Below the pieces are notes generated by a model. It was not told the DNA's origin, made no database searches, and saw nothing but the letters and a program-made list of their open reading frames with translations. A stretch of 64,000 nucleotides of DNA from Flavobacterium sp. H122 (GTDB lineage: Bacteria > Bacteroidota > Bacteroidia > Flavobacteriales > Flavobacteriaceae): contig NZ_SJZD01000002.1 of the NCBI RefSeq assembly GCF_004959765.1, forward strand, positions 248,001-312,000. Reading direction: 5' to 3'. The translations under genes and the position numbers were made by a program. Positions 52,860 through 61,610 of this stretch are shown here, one piece after another; within the stretch, counting starts at the first letter, position 1, and the number at the start of each line of letters is the position of its first letter.

Positions 52860-53394
52860 AAACAAAAGCAGGTGGGAGGTTTAGAAGAGTAAAATTGATG
52901 GTAACTTCGCTGAAATATCCTTCCAGTTTCTTTTTAGCATTCAAGGAATATTGAAATTGAATGTATTTTCCGTTTTCTGATAGTGCATTATCTGAATTGG
53001 TTAAAATACTATGGACTACATCATCCGGGATCATCGCAAAAGGCAATGAAGAAACAATATAATCAGCAGAGGTGTAACCGTTTTTATTCAAGTAATATTC
53101 TATTTTTTCGGCGCTGTCATTAATCAAAATTAATCGACTGTCATTTATCTGTTTTAATTCCTCTATGAAAGTCGGGTTGATTTCAAAGGCTAAAAGCTTT
53201 GCGTCAGGGCGCATATTTTCAAGAAGTTTTTTTGTAAAAACGCCTGTTCCCGGTCCAAATTCTACAATGCATTCCGACTGGCTGAAATTGATGGGTTCCA
53301 GCATTTTTTTAGCCAAAAAAGAGGAACTAGGCGACAATGCGCCTATAGTTCCTGTAGATTTTAAAACTTCTGAAATAAATTTTTTCTTACTCAC
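52843..53394 (-). CDS. Phospholipid-methyltransferase-like SAM enzyme
   Basis: 183 aa. STGTIGALSPSSSFLAKKML with SAM motif IVEFGPGTGVFTKKLL and VSSLPFAMIPDDVV matches the PmtA-type or rRNA-adenine-dimethylase-like group. STGTIGALSPSS is the usual PmtA start. It may methylate phosphatidylethanolamine or a similar lipid; the closest enzyme cannot be fixed by eye. Ends 17 bases into the MORN lipoprotein gene and lies 6 bases after the dipeptidase, so all three are one transcript. Confidence 0.75.
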   Translation of the reverse strand: MSKKKFISEVLKSTGTIGALSPSSSFLAKKMLEPINFSQSECIVEFGPGTGVFTKKLLENMRPDAKLLAFEINPTFIEELKQINDSRLILINDSAEKIEYYLNKNGYTSADYIVSSLPFAMIPDDVVHSILTNSDNALSENGKYIQFQYSLNAKKKLEGYFSEVTINFTLLNLPPAFVYVCKK

Positions 53395-53400
53395 AGAAGC

Positions 53401-54789
53401 TTATTTATTCATTTCTGTAAAATACTTGTAGAATAAAGGAATGGTTTCAATTCCTTTCAAGTAGTTGAAAATTCCATAATGTTCGTTTGGTGAGTGAATA
53501 GCATCGCTGTCCAGTCCAAATCCCATCATGATTGTTTTGGATTTTAATTCTTTTTCAAATAATGCTACAATAGGAATACTTCCGCCTGAACGTACCGGTA
53601 TAGGTTCTACGCCAAAAGAGTCTTGGTATGCTTTGGCTGCCGCCTGATAACCAATACTGTCAATAGGGGTAACATAACCTTGACCTCCGTGGTGAGGTGT
53701 AACTTTTACTTTAACTGCTTTTGGAGCAATACTTTCAAAATGTTTTTGGAATAATTCGGTGATTTCCTCCCAGTCCTGATTAGGTACTAAACGCATTGAA
53801 ATTTTAGCGAAGGCTTTACTTGCAATTACTGTTTTTGCACCTTCGCCTGTATAACCGCCCCAAATTCCGTTTACATCCAGTGTCGGACGGATTGAGTTTC
53901 TTTCGTTGGTTGTATAACCTGTCTCACCATATTCTTCAGCAATATCCAATGCTTTGTTATATGCTTCCTGACTGAACGGGCGTTTTGCCATTTGAGCTCT
54001 TTCTTCTTTTGAAAGTTCTGCTACTTTGTCGTAAAAACCCGGGATGGTAATGTGATTGTTTTCATCATGTAATGAAGCAATCATTTTAGTCAGTACATTA
54101 ATAGGGTTGGCAACCGCACCTCCGTATAAGCCTGAGTGTAAATCACGGTTTGGACCGGTAACTTCAACTTCTACATAACTTAAACCGCGTAAACCTGTTG
54201 TTATCGATGGTTGTTGGTTTGAAATCATTCCTGTGTCTGAAATCAAAATTACGTCATTGGCTAATTTGTGTTGGTTTCTTTCTACAAACCAACCTAAACT
54301 TTTTGAACCAACTTCCTCTTCACCTTCAATCATGAATTTTACGTTACAAGGCAGGCAGTTGTTTTGAATCATGTATTCAAATGCTTTTACATGCATATAC
54401 ATCTGTCCTTTGTCGTCGCAGGCACCGCGTGCAAATATTGCACCTTCAGGGTGTAAATCTGTTTTTTTGATTACAGGTTCAAAAGGAGGGGAATCCCATA
54501 ATTCAATTGGATCTGCCGGTTGTACATCGTAATGTCCGTACACTAAAACCGTTGGCAGATTTTTATCAATTATTTTTTCTCCGTAAACAATAGGGTAGCC
54601 GGGAGTTTCACATAATTCAACAACATCGCATCCTGCTTTTTCCAGACTTGCTTTAACGGCATTTGCTGTGTCTATTACATCTTGAGCATAAGCACTGTCA
54701 GCACTTACTGAAGGTATTTTTAATAAATCGATTAATTCATTTAAAAAACGTTCTTTGTTTTCCTGAACGTACTGTTTTATATTTTCCAT
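53401..54789 (-). CDS. M20-family dipeptidase
   Basis: 462 aa. Metal ligands in VLVYGHYDVQP, ACDDKGQMYMHVKA, EGEEEVGSKS and a late His (LDSDAIHSPNEH), with the dimerisation lid between. VPNQDWEEITELFQ and the overall length fit the CNDP/PepD-type group. Cytoplasmic, no signal peptide. Hydrolyses dipeptides or N-acyl-amino acids. First gene of a minus-strand unit with the methyltransferase and the MORN lipoprotein. Divergent from the tRNA-Leu. Confidence 0.9.
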   Translation of the reverse strand: MENIKQYVQENKERFLNELIDLLKIPSVSADSAYAQDVIDTANAVKASLEKAGCDVVELCETPGYPIVYGEKIIDKNLPTVLVYGHYDVQPADPIELWDSPPFEPVIKKTDLHPEGAIFARGACDDKGQMYMHVKAFEYMIQNNCLPCNVKFMIEGEEEVGSKSLGWFVERNQHKLANDVILISDTGMISNQQPSITTGLRGLSYVEVEVTGPNRDLHSGLYGGAVANPINVLTKMIASLHDENNHITIPGFYDKVAELSKEERAQMAKRPFSQEAYNKALDIAEEYGETGYTTNERNSIRPTLDVNGIWGGYTGEGAKTVIASKAFAKISMRLVPNQDWEEITELFQKHFESIAPKAVKVKVTPHHGGQGYVTPIDSIGYQAAAKAYQDSFGVEPIPVRSGGSIPIVALFEKELKSKTIMMGFGLDSDAIHSPNEHYGIFNYLKGIETIPLFYKYFTEMNK

Positions 54790-54901
54790 TTTTAGTTTAT
54801 ATAGTAAAAGTCAAAGATAGGAAAATGAAAGTCCAATTTCTAAATTCCAAAACCCAATTTTGCTTTTCTGAAAAAATAAATTGGAAATTTATGATTTGCT
54901 G

Positions 54902-54931
54902 TTTGGAATTTAAAAAATATGTCTATATTTG
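54902..54931 (+). promoter_or_regulatory. Promoter of tRNA-Leu
   Basis: TTTG (54902-54905), 18-nt spacer, TATATTTG (54924-54931), 14 bases before the tRNA. The best match to the Bacteroidota consensus in the window. Confidence 0.75.
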
Positions 54932-54945
54932 CACTCACAATTTCT

Positions 54946-55027
54946 GCGGGTGTGGCGAAATTGGTAGACGTGCCAGACTTAGGATCTGGTGCCGCAAGGC
55001 GTGTAGGTTCGAGTCCTATCACCCGCA
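54946..55027 (+). tRNA. tRNA-Leu (anticodon UAG)
   Basis: 82 bases folding as a cloverleaf. Acceptor GCGGGTG / CACCCGC with discriminator A55027; D-loop with TTGGTAGA; anticodon stem CCAGA / TCTGG with TAG at 54980-54982; long variable arm TGCCGCAAGGCGT; T-loop GTTCGAGTC. No encoded CCA. Reads CUA and other CUN leucine codons. Confidence 0.95.
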
Positions 55028-55073
55028 CAAGAAGCTCAAACGAAAGTTTGGGCTTTTTTATTTTAAGGAATCT

Positions 55074-55976
55074 ATGATGATGAGAATTTTACTTATTTTA
55101 CTTTTCTTTCAGTTTTTCAACAATGTTTTTGCTCAAAATGAGCCTTTGGATAAAGGGAAGATAACCGTGTTGTCAGGTCAAAGAATGGATTTTAGAAAGC
55201 TTCATTATGAAGGGAATGAAGTAGTTTTTATTAATATCTCAACTAATTCGGAGTTTAGATATATGAAAAGTTCGATTAAACTTATCGAAAATGAGAAGGG
55301 TGAAATTGTTTATGGGAACCAAAATCTGATTGCCAAAGATATTGAAGCAAAAAAACGAGAACTTGAGAAAGAAAAAAACGACACACTTTTTAAACCTCGT
55401 TATCCAGAGGGTATCTACCTGACAAAAGAAGAGTTTATAAATAAAAAACCATCAAAAAGAGCTAGAGTAAGTCCTCGAGGTTTGTATGGTTTTGATAAGC
55501 CTTTGTTAACAACTATTGAGCACAATTGTTTCTTTTTTTATGCTGATTCTATTGATAAAGTGAAAAATGTATTTGCTGTTTCCTATAAAGGTCATCTGTA
55601 TTTTCAAATAAAAGCTATTTTAGACAATCGAAACAAGACAGATAGAGCACAAACAAACGATTTTCCTAATAGTTTCGTTCGGGTATTAATAGGAGGAGAA
55701 AATTATTTTTACACTGAAGTAAATTTGGCAAACCAATGGGCTCAGGGATTGGCTTATGGTGCTGTTGGCGGTGCTTCTGGAGGTGCTCTTGCCCAAACCT
55801 TGATTTATGGTAAAGGTGTTGTCTGGGATTTTAAAAATTCAGAATTCAATATTTTTAAAAACTGTGAAGATTTTAATGATTTTATAAAAAACCTTTATCC
55901 CGAAGGTGTTCAAAAATGTGAAAATAAGCATCCTAATGCAATGGAGCAAAGAAAGGCTATTGAAAAGATAAAGTAA
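55074..55976 (+). CDS. Secreted protein of unknown function
   Basis: 300 aa from the first of three successive ATGs at 55074 (all in frame). Signal peptide ending NVFAQ. Mature part is hydrophilic with a glycine-alanine-rich segment near residues ~226-242 (YGAVGGASGGALAQTL) that could be a membrane-contacting or pore-forming loop, and a C-terminal CENKHPN. No family recognised. An open frame extends upstream across the tRNA but is not protein. Follows the tRNA by 46 bases. Confidence 0.7.
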   Translation: MMMRILLILLFFQFFNNVFAQNEPLDKGKITVLSGQRMDFRKLHYEGNEVVFINISTNSEFRYMKSSIKLIENEKGEIVYGNQNLIAKDIEAKKRELEKEKNDTLFKPRYPEGIYLTKEEFINKKPSKRARVSPRGLYGFDKPLLTTIEHNCFFFYADSIDKVKNVFAVSYKGHLYFQIKAILDNRNKTDRAQTNDFPNSFVRVLIGGENYFYTEVNLANQWAQGLAYGAVGGASGGALAQTLIYGKGVVWDFKNSEFNIFKNCEDFNDFIKNLYPEGVQKCENKHPNAMEQRKAIEKIK

Positions 55977-56005
55977 AGATTGTAGCGTAGTTATGATAAT
56001 TAAAA

Positions 56006-56035
56006 AAAACGCCCAAACTTATGTTTGGGCGTTTT
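56006..56035. terminator. Bidirectional terminator
   Basis: AAAACGCCCAAAC (56006-56018), loop TTAT, GTTTGGGCGTTTT (56023-56035). Separates the secreted-protein gene and the convergent TlpA gene. Confidence 0.82.
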
Positions 56036-56039
56036 TAGT

Positions 56040-57020
56040 TTATTTTACTACAGAATCAAGAAGTCTTGTTAATTCTGGTGAAGAAGGTCTTGGAGCATCA
56101 GCATTGACGATTTTCCCATCAGGACCAATTAATATGAATCTTGGAATTCCTGTAATTCCGTAGCTTTTGGCAAAGTCTGAATTCCAATCTTTATCTGCCA
56201 TTAATTGTACCCCGCCCAATTGTTTCTCGGTTACAAATTTTTTCCATTTCTCATGATCTTTTTGCTGATCAATAGAAATACTTACAAATTCAATGTTTTT
56301 GCCATGGTAGGCTTCTTCAGTCTTTTTTAAAGACGGAATTTCAGCTCTACAGGGACCGCACCAAGTTGCCCATACGTCAATATAAACATATTTTCCTTTA
56401 AAATCTTCTAGTTTGGTTGTGCCGCCTTTGTGATTTTCATAATTGAAACTTGGAGAATTCGTTCCGTTTAATTTTTTTAGCCCAAAAGATTGTTTGATAT
56501 ATTTTTCAAGTCCGGCTAACTCGGCTTCAGTGCTTTTTTTGAAAAGGTTTGTGAAATTTTCGTCTAAACCTTTCGGGATTGAACTAAATGTTTTTTCTTT
56601 TATTTTGTTTATTTCGGCAGTAAGCTGCGCTTCATCACCTGCATTCATTGCTGCGTCATAATCTTTGTCGTTTTGTGATGCCAGTCGTTTTGCTATAAAA
56701 TTATTTTCTTTGGCTCCTTTACCTGTATAAACCAATGAAGCGTCAAAATTGTTATAGTCTAAAGTTGCTTTTAAATCGTTTCCGTTTTTTAAATATAAAT
56801 TAGTGACTTGTTCACCCAATTTAAGTTGGTAAAAACCATCGGTTACATCTAATTTGGATTTGAATTCACCGTTTTTATCGGCAACAATCAATTTAGAGAA
56901 AGTACGACTTCTAATCAACAATGAATCACTGGGTTTATTTGCTGCATTCATTGTGAAATCTACTTGTGCAGTCAATGAAAGACTGGTTATAGTGAGTAAT
57001 CCAAGAACAATTTTTTTCAT
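56040..57020 (-). CDS. TlpA-family thiol-disulfide oxidoreductase
   Basis: 326 aa. Signal peptide (ending SLTAQ). The N-terminal half (SLLIRSRTFSKLIVAD) is a DUF4369-type beta-domain. The C-terminal half is a thioredoxin fold with the active site WATWCGPCRAEIP and cis-Pro (GIPRFIL). It reduces disulfides in the envelope. Many Bacteroidota have several such proteins, so substrate unknown. Confidence 0.88.
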   Translation of the reverse strand: MKKIVLGLLTITSLSLTAQVDFTMNAANKPSDSLLIRSRTFSKLIVADKNGEFKSKLDVTDGFYQLKLGEQVTNLYLKNGNDLKATLDYNNFDASLVYTGKGAKENNFIAKRLASQNDKDYDAAMNAGDEAQLTAEINKIKEKTFSSIPKGLDENFTNLFKKSTEAELAGLEKYIKQSFGLKKLNGTNSPSFNYENHKGGTTKLEDFKGKYVYIDVWATWCGPCRAEIPSLKKTEEAYHGKNIEFVSISIDQQKDHEKWKKFVTEKQLGGVQLMADKDWNSDFAKSYGITGIPRFILIGPDGKIVNADAPRPSSPELTRLLDSVVK

Positions 57021-57160
57021 GTTTTTTTAGTTGATGTATATTATGGACGTAAAAATAAAAGTAATTGAAACGTCTTATTGAAAAAATATGTTAATTTCTG
57101 TGTTTATATAAAAAGAAATTAGCTTTTAAAATAGTATTTTTGCATTCAAATTTTTAGAAA

Positions 57161-58912
57161 ATGTACAGAAGTCATACTTGTGGCGAATTGAACGCTTCAC
57201 ATATCAATACAGAAGTTACCCTTGCCGGATGGGTTCAAAAATCACGTGATAAAGGTTTTATGATTTGGGTCGATTTACGCGACCGTTACGGAATTACCCA
57301 ATTGATTTTCGACGAAAGCCGCACTGATAAAGCTGTTTTTGAATTAGCTAAAACATTAGGGCGTGAATTTGTTATTCAGGTAAAAGGTAAAGTGATTGAA
57401 CGTGAATCTAAAAATCCAAATATGGCTACCGGTGATATTGAGATTTTGGTTTCTGAATTGACAATTTTAAATCAAGCGATAACACCTCCTTTTACAATTG
57501 AAGATGAAACGGATGGGGGAGAAGATATCCGTATGAAATATCGTTATCTTGATATTCGTCGTAATCCTGTTAAAAATAGTTTGTTGTTCCGCCATAAAGT
57601 AGCACAGGAAGTACGTAATTATCTTTCTAATCAAGGTTTTTGTGAGGTTGAAACACCTTATTTAATTAAATCAACGCCGGAAGGAGCCCGTGATTTCGTT
57701 GTGCCATCACGAATGAATCCTGGGCAGTTTTATGCCTTGCCACAATCTCCGCAAACATTCAAGCAATTGTTGATGGTAGGGGGTATGGATAAATATTTCC
57801 AAATTGTGAAATGTTTCCGTGATGAAGATTTACGTGCTGACCGCCAACCGGAGTTTACTCAAATTGACTGTGAAATGGCTTTTGTGGAGCAGGAAGATAT
57901 AATTAATATGTTTGAAGGCTTAACGCGTCATTTGTTAAAAGAATTAAAAGGGATAGAAGTAGCTGAATTTCCAAGAATTACCTATGATTATGCCATGAAA
58001 ACCTATGGTAATGACAAACCAGATATCCGTTTTGGAATGGAATTCGGGGAGTTGAACGCAGTAGCACAACATAAAGATTTTGGTGTTTTTAATGCAGCAG
58101 AATTGGTTGTTGGTATTGCTGTTCCAGGCGGGGCTTCTTATACCCGTAAAGAAATAGATGCTTTAATTGATTGGGTAAAACGTCCTCAGGTTGGAGCTTC
58201 GGGAATGGTGTACTGTAAGTATGAGGCTGATGGAAGTTTGAAATCTTCGGTAGATAAGTTTTATGATCAGGAAGATTTAAAAAAATGGGCAGAGGCTACA
58301 GGTGCTAAGCAAGGAGATATAATTTTTGTATTGTCAGGTCCTGCAAACAAAACCCGCACACAATTAAGTGCACTTCGTATGGAAGTGGCAACTCGTTTAG
58401 GATTACGTAAACCGGATGAGTTTGCACCGCTTTGGGTTGTGGATTTTCCATTGTTGGAATGGGATGAAGAAAGCGAAAGATACCATGCAATGCACCATCC
58501 GTTTACATCGCCAAAGCCGGAAGATATTCATTTAATTACTACGGAGCCAGGGAAAATCAGAGCAAATGCTTATGATATGGTGTTGAATGGTAATGAAATT
58601 GGCGGAGGTTCAATCCGTATTCATGATAAGGATTTACAGGCTAGAATGTTTGAACTTCTTGGATTCACTAAAGAAGAGGCTGAAAACCAATTTGGTTTCT
58701 TAATGAATGCGTTTCAATATGGTGCGCCGCCACATGGAGGTTTGGCATTTGGTTTAGATCGTTTGGTGGCAATTTTAGGAGGTCAGGAAACAATTAGGGA
58801 TTTTATCGCTTTCCCTAAAAACAATTCGGGTCGTGATGTCATGATTGATGCGCCTTCAACGATTGATAATAAGCAATTAGATGAATTGTTTATCCAATTG
58901 AATTTGCAATAA
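57161..58912 (+). CDS. aspS: Aspartyl-tRNA synthetase
   Basis: 583 aa, bacterial type. N-terminal OB fold ([26 protein letters not shown]), class II catalytic motifs ([30 protein letters not shown], and [13 protein letters not shown]) and the GAD insert. Charges tRNA-Asp. Promoter element TATTTTTG (57135-57142) lies 18 bases before the ATG. Very confident. Confidence 0.97.
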   Translation: MYRSHTCGELNASHINTEVTLAGWVQKSRDKGFMIWVDLRDRYGITQLIFDESRTDKAVFELAKTLGREFVIQVKGKVIERESKNPNMATGDIEILVSELTILNQAITPPFTIEDETDGGEDIRMKYRYLDIRRNPVKNSLLFRHKVAQEVRNYLSNQGFCEVETPYLIKSTPEGARDFVVPSRMNPGQFYALPQSPQTFKQLLMVGGMDKYFQIVKCFRDEDLRADRQPEFTQIDCEMAFVEQEDIINMFEGLTRHLLKELKGIEVAEFPRITYDYAMKTYGNDKPDIRFGMEFGELNAVAQHKDFGVFNAAELVVGIAVPGGASYTRKEIDALIDWVKRPQVGASGMVYCKYEADGSLKSSVDKFYDQEDLKKWAEATGAKQGDIIFVLSGPANKTRTQLSALRMEVATRLGLRKPDEFAPLWVVDFPLLEWDEESERYHAMHHPFTSPKPEDIHLITTEPGKIRANAYDMVLNGNEIGGGSIRIHDKDLQARMFELLGFTKEEAENQFGFLMNAFQYGAPPHGGLAFGLDRLVAILGGQETIRDFIAFPKNNSGRDVMIDAPSTIDNKQLDELFIQLNLQ

Positions 58913-59449
58913 ATGAATTTTGAGGAGCAGCTCTATAAACTTTTTTCTGAACATGATTTGTTCGAGAAAGCCATAAAGCTCAAACGTAATGAGTTGCTTA
59001 AAGAAGAAAATTCTATAGATACTAATATTTATTATATAAAAGACGGAAGCCTTAAGGTTTCCGTTTTTATTAATGATGATGAGCAAATCATACGATTTGG
59101 CTACCAAAATAATTTTGTAGTAGCCTTAGACTCATTTTTAACTCATAAGCCTTCTAAGTTATATATTCAGGCGATTAAACAGTGTGAAGTTTTAGTTATT
59201 CCTAAACTATTATTTACCCAGTTCATTGAAAAAGATGTTACCCATCTGAAGCTTTGGAATGCTATTTTAGAGAATCTCATTACACAGCAGATGGAACGTG
59301 AAATTGATTTATTGACGGCTTCTTCAAAAGAACGTTATTTACGTGTTTTAAACAGAAGTCCAAAAGTGTTTCAGAAAATTCCGCATGGATTAATAGCGAG
59401 TTACTTAAGAATGTCGCCTGAGACTCTTTCCCGACTTAAAAAATCTTGA
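58913..59449 (+). CDS. Crp/Fnr-family transcriptional regulator
   Basis: 178 aa, at the short end of the family. The beta-roll (IYYIKDGSLKVSVFINDDEQIIRFGYQNNFVVALDSFL) is present; the C-terminal HTH (HGLIASYLRMSPETLSRLKK) is short but intact. The ATG follows the aspS stop directly. Effector unknown. The conserved Arg and Ser residues for cAMP are not evident, so another ligand is likely. Confidence 0.85.
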   Translation: MNFEEQLYKLFSEHDLFEKAIKLKRNELLKEENSIDTNIYYIKDGSLKVSVFINDDEQIIRFGYQNNFVVALDSFLTHKPSKLYIQAIKQCEVLVIPKLLFTQFIEKDVTHLKLWNAILENLITQQMEREIDLLTASSKERYLRVLNRSPKVFQKIPHGLIASYLRMSPETLSRLKKS

Positions 59450-59505
59450 TTTATATCAAAGGTTTTCAGATTTTATGTTTTTTACTTTGTAATAAAAACG
59501 TACTC

Positions 59506-60060
59506 ATGAAAATAGAATCTGATAAGCTCATTCAAGACTTAGAAAAACTTACTAAGGAAAATATAAAATTTGCTGAGGAACTGAAGTTTTTAGACGAGAA
59601 TACACTTCGGTACCGCAAAGACAATAATTCATGGAATGTTCTGGAATGTTTGGAACATTTAAACCGTTACGGGGATTATTATCTTCCTGAAATTAAAATG
59701 CAACTCAATAAATCCAATTTTCCATCAGAAAGGTTTTTCAAATCAGGCTGGTTGGGCAATTATTTTGCTAACAGCATGCTTCCCGGTGCCAAGATGAAAC
59801 CGATGAAAACTTTTAAAGACAAAAACCCGCTTGGAACTTCATTGTCTGTTCAGGTAATAGATGTTTTTATTGGGCAACAGATGAAAATTCTGGATTTATT
59901 GGAGCAAAGCCATAAACATAATTTAAATAAAATCCATATAAAAATCAGCATAGCACGATGGCTGCGTATTAAACTGGGAGATACTTTCCGGTTTGTGATT
60001 AATCATAACTTGAGGCATATCAGTCAGATAAAAAATATTTTGAAAAATCGGCAGTCCTAA
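59506..60060 (+). CDS. DinB-family protein
   Basis: 184 aa from the ATG at 59506; a frame from 59446 would overlap the Crp-family gene's end with an unlikely hydrophobic start. Four-helix bundle with His residues for metal in CLEHLNRYG and FVINHNLRHISQI. Members are metal-dependent thiol transferases (bacillithiol-type). Function in this organism unknown. Confidence 0.8.
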   Translation: MKIESDKLIQDLEKLTKENIKFAEELKFLDENTLRYRKDNNSWNVLECLEHLNRYGDYYLPEIKMQLNKSNFPSERFFKSGWLGNYFANSMLPGAKMKPMKTFKDKNPLGTSLSVQVIDVFIGQQMKILDLLEQSHKHNLNKIHIKISIARWLRIKLGDTFRFVINHNLRHISQIKNILKNRQS

Positions 60061-60112
60061 AATATTTTCTTGAAAATCAATGATAAAAACTTTTAAGTCT
60101 CAACAAAAAGAT

Positions 60113-60120
60113 TATCTTTG
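60113..60120 (+). promoter_or_regulatory. -7 element of the cold-shock gene
   Basis: TATCTTTG, 28 bases before the ATG at 60149. No clear -33 TTTG at the expected distance, so confidence is limited. Confidence 0.45.
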
Positions 60121-60148
60121 GGATATTATTAACATTTATTTTTTTAAA

Positions 60149-60346
60149 ATGCTAACAGGCAAAGTGAAATTTTTTGTAGAGTCTAAAGGTTTTGGATTCA
60201 TTACAAACGACGAAACAGGAGCAGACATCTTTGTTCACATTACTGCAACAGGCGGTAAAGAACTTAAAGAAGGACAAAAAGTTTCGTACAACGAAGAAGA
60301 TGGACGTAAAGGTAAAGTAGCTACTGATGTAGTTGTTATCGGATAA
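60149..60346 (+). CDS. Cold-shock protein (CspA family)
   Basis: 65 aa from the ATG at 60149; a longer frame from 60080 crosses the promoter. RNP-1 KGFGFI and RNP-2-like DIFVHITA motifs on an OB fold. Binds single-stranded RNA and DNA. Terminator at 60379. Confident. Confidence 0.95.
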   Translation: MLTGKVKFFVESKGFGFITNDETGADIFVHITATGGKELKEGQKVSYNEEDGRKGKVATDVVVIG

Positions 60347-60378
60347 TATATAATTATTTAAGATTACCGGAATGTTAC

Positions 60379-60399
60379 ACCGCTCCTTTTAGGAGCGGT
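60379..60399 (+). terminator. Terminator of the cold-shock gene
   Basis: ACCGCTCCT (60379-60387), loop TTT, AGGAGCGGT (60391-60399), then T7. Confidence 0.85.
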
Positions 60400-60472
60400 T
60401 TTTTTATATCTAATTTGTTCGAATGTTGAGCGGTTTTGATTGTTGAAATTTATGATTTGAAATTTTAACGGT

Positions 60473-60913
60473 TTATCTTCTTTTCTTAAAAAAATCTTTC
60501 ATTAAAGAAGCACATTCATTTTCCATAATCCCGGAAACTACTTCGGTTTTTGGATGCAATTTTCCACCCATGGATTTGTAACCTCTGCTTTCGTCAGTGG
60601 CGCCATATACGATTTTAGAAATCTGACTCCAGTACAAAGCTCCGGCACACATCTGGCAGGGCTCGAGTGTAACATAAAGTGTACAGCCTTTAAGATATTT
60701 TCCGCCCAGAAAATTTGCTGAAGCAGTAATGGCCTGCATTTCGGCATGAGCGGTAACATCATTGAGCATTTCGGTAAGATTATGGCTTCGGGCAATTATT
60801 CGGTTGTCAACAACTATTACCGCTCCTACAGGTATTTCGCCTTTTTCAAAAGCAGTTTCGGCTTCCTGAAGCGCCTTCTTCATGAAATATTCGTCAGTGA
60901 AAATGTTTTCCAT
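60473..60913 (-). CDS. tadA: tRNA adenosine deaminase
   Basis: 146 aa from the ATG at 60913; the frame to 60985 overlaps the divergent gene. Zinc ligands HAE (TAHAEMQ) and PCQMC, with EIPVGAVIV before. Converts wobble adenosine to inosine in tRNA-Arg. Some members deaminate other nucleosides, but size and motif fit TadA. Confidence 0.9.
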   Translation of the reverse strand: MENIFTDEYFMKKALQEAETAFEKGEIPVGAVIVVDNRIIARSHNLTEMLNDVTAHAEMQAITASANFLGGKYLKGCTLYVTLEPCQMCAGALYWSQISKIVYGATDESRGYKSMGGKLHPKTEVVSGIMENECASLMKDFFKKRR

Positions 60914-60974
60914 AAGAACAAAAGTACAATATTGGAACAATTTTTGTGCATTTTGGAAAACTAAACACCATTCT

Positions 60975-61585
60975 ATGAAAAGCAATGTTAAATTCTCTAT
61001 TCCAAAGCCCTGTCACGAAGATTGGAACAGAATGAGTCAAGAAGAAAAGGACGTTTCTGTTCAGTCTGTTCAAAAACAGTAGTCGATTTTACGTCATCCT
61101 GCAACGAAAAAATTAACGAGTATTTGAGCCAAAATAAAGATCAAAGAGTTTGCGGGCGCTTTAGAGATGATCAACTGATGAAACAACAAGTTTTTACAGT
61201 TCCTCAATCGATACTGTACAAAAAAAGAAGTTTTAATAAAACGTTCTTATTGATGCTTTTTGTGGTAATGGGAACAACGTTATTTAGTTGTAAAAACCAT
61301 AATGGGCAGACAGTGGGAGAAATCGCGATTGAGGATGATTCAAGTAATAGGGAAAGCGATACGTTAGCAACAGATGTTTTGGTGGGGAAAGCGAAAAACA
61401 ATCAGTCTGATTCAGGTAAAGTACATTTGCCTCCTCCTCCGCCTAAAAAAGTAGAATCTAAATTTGTTAAACCAGAAGATTGGAAAGAAATTGAACTTAA
61501 TGGTGTTACAGTGGGAATGATATTGCCTGAAATTCATGATGAGCAGATAGATTCTATTCATGGTAACATAAAGAGTAATAATTGA
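60975..61585 (+). pseudogene. Cys-rich N-terminal plus single-helix protein, frameshifted
   Basis: From the ATG at 60975: KSNVKFSIPKPCHEDWNRMSQEEK; a one-base shift near 61046 (in AAAAGGACG) brings a second frame to GRFCSVCSKTVVDFTSSCNEKINEYL...VCGRFRDDQL. The joined protein has a CHEDW ... CSVC ... C ... CGRF Cys set, then a membrane helix (LLMLFVVMGTTLFSC) and a Pro- and Lys-rich tail. I recall proteins with this N-terminus in flavobacteria, of unknown role. Either a recent break or a sequencing error. Confidence 0.75.
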
Positions 61586-61610
61586 TTTAAATGGATTAAA
61601 TTTGTCTTTC

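Noticed and set aside
54663..55976. Long plus-strand frame over the tRNA-Leu and dipeptidase start
   Set aside because: It crosses a perfect tRNA and a promoter; the real gene starts with a signal peptide at 55074.
61022..61585. A complete gene from 61022
   Set aside because: The start is an internal TTG; the first ~20 residues belong to another frame from 60975 that shows the conserved N-terminus.
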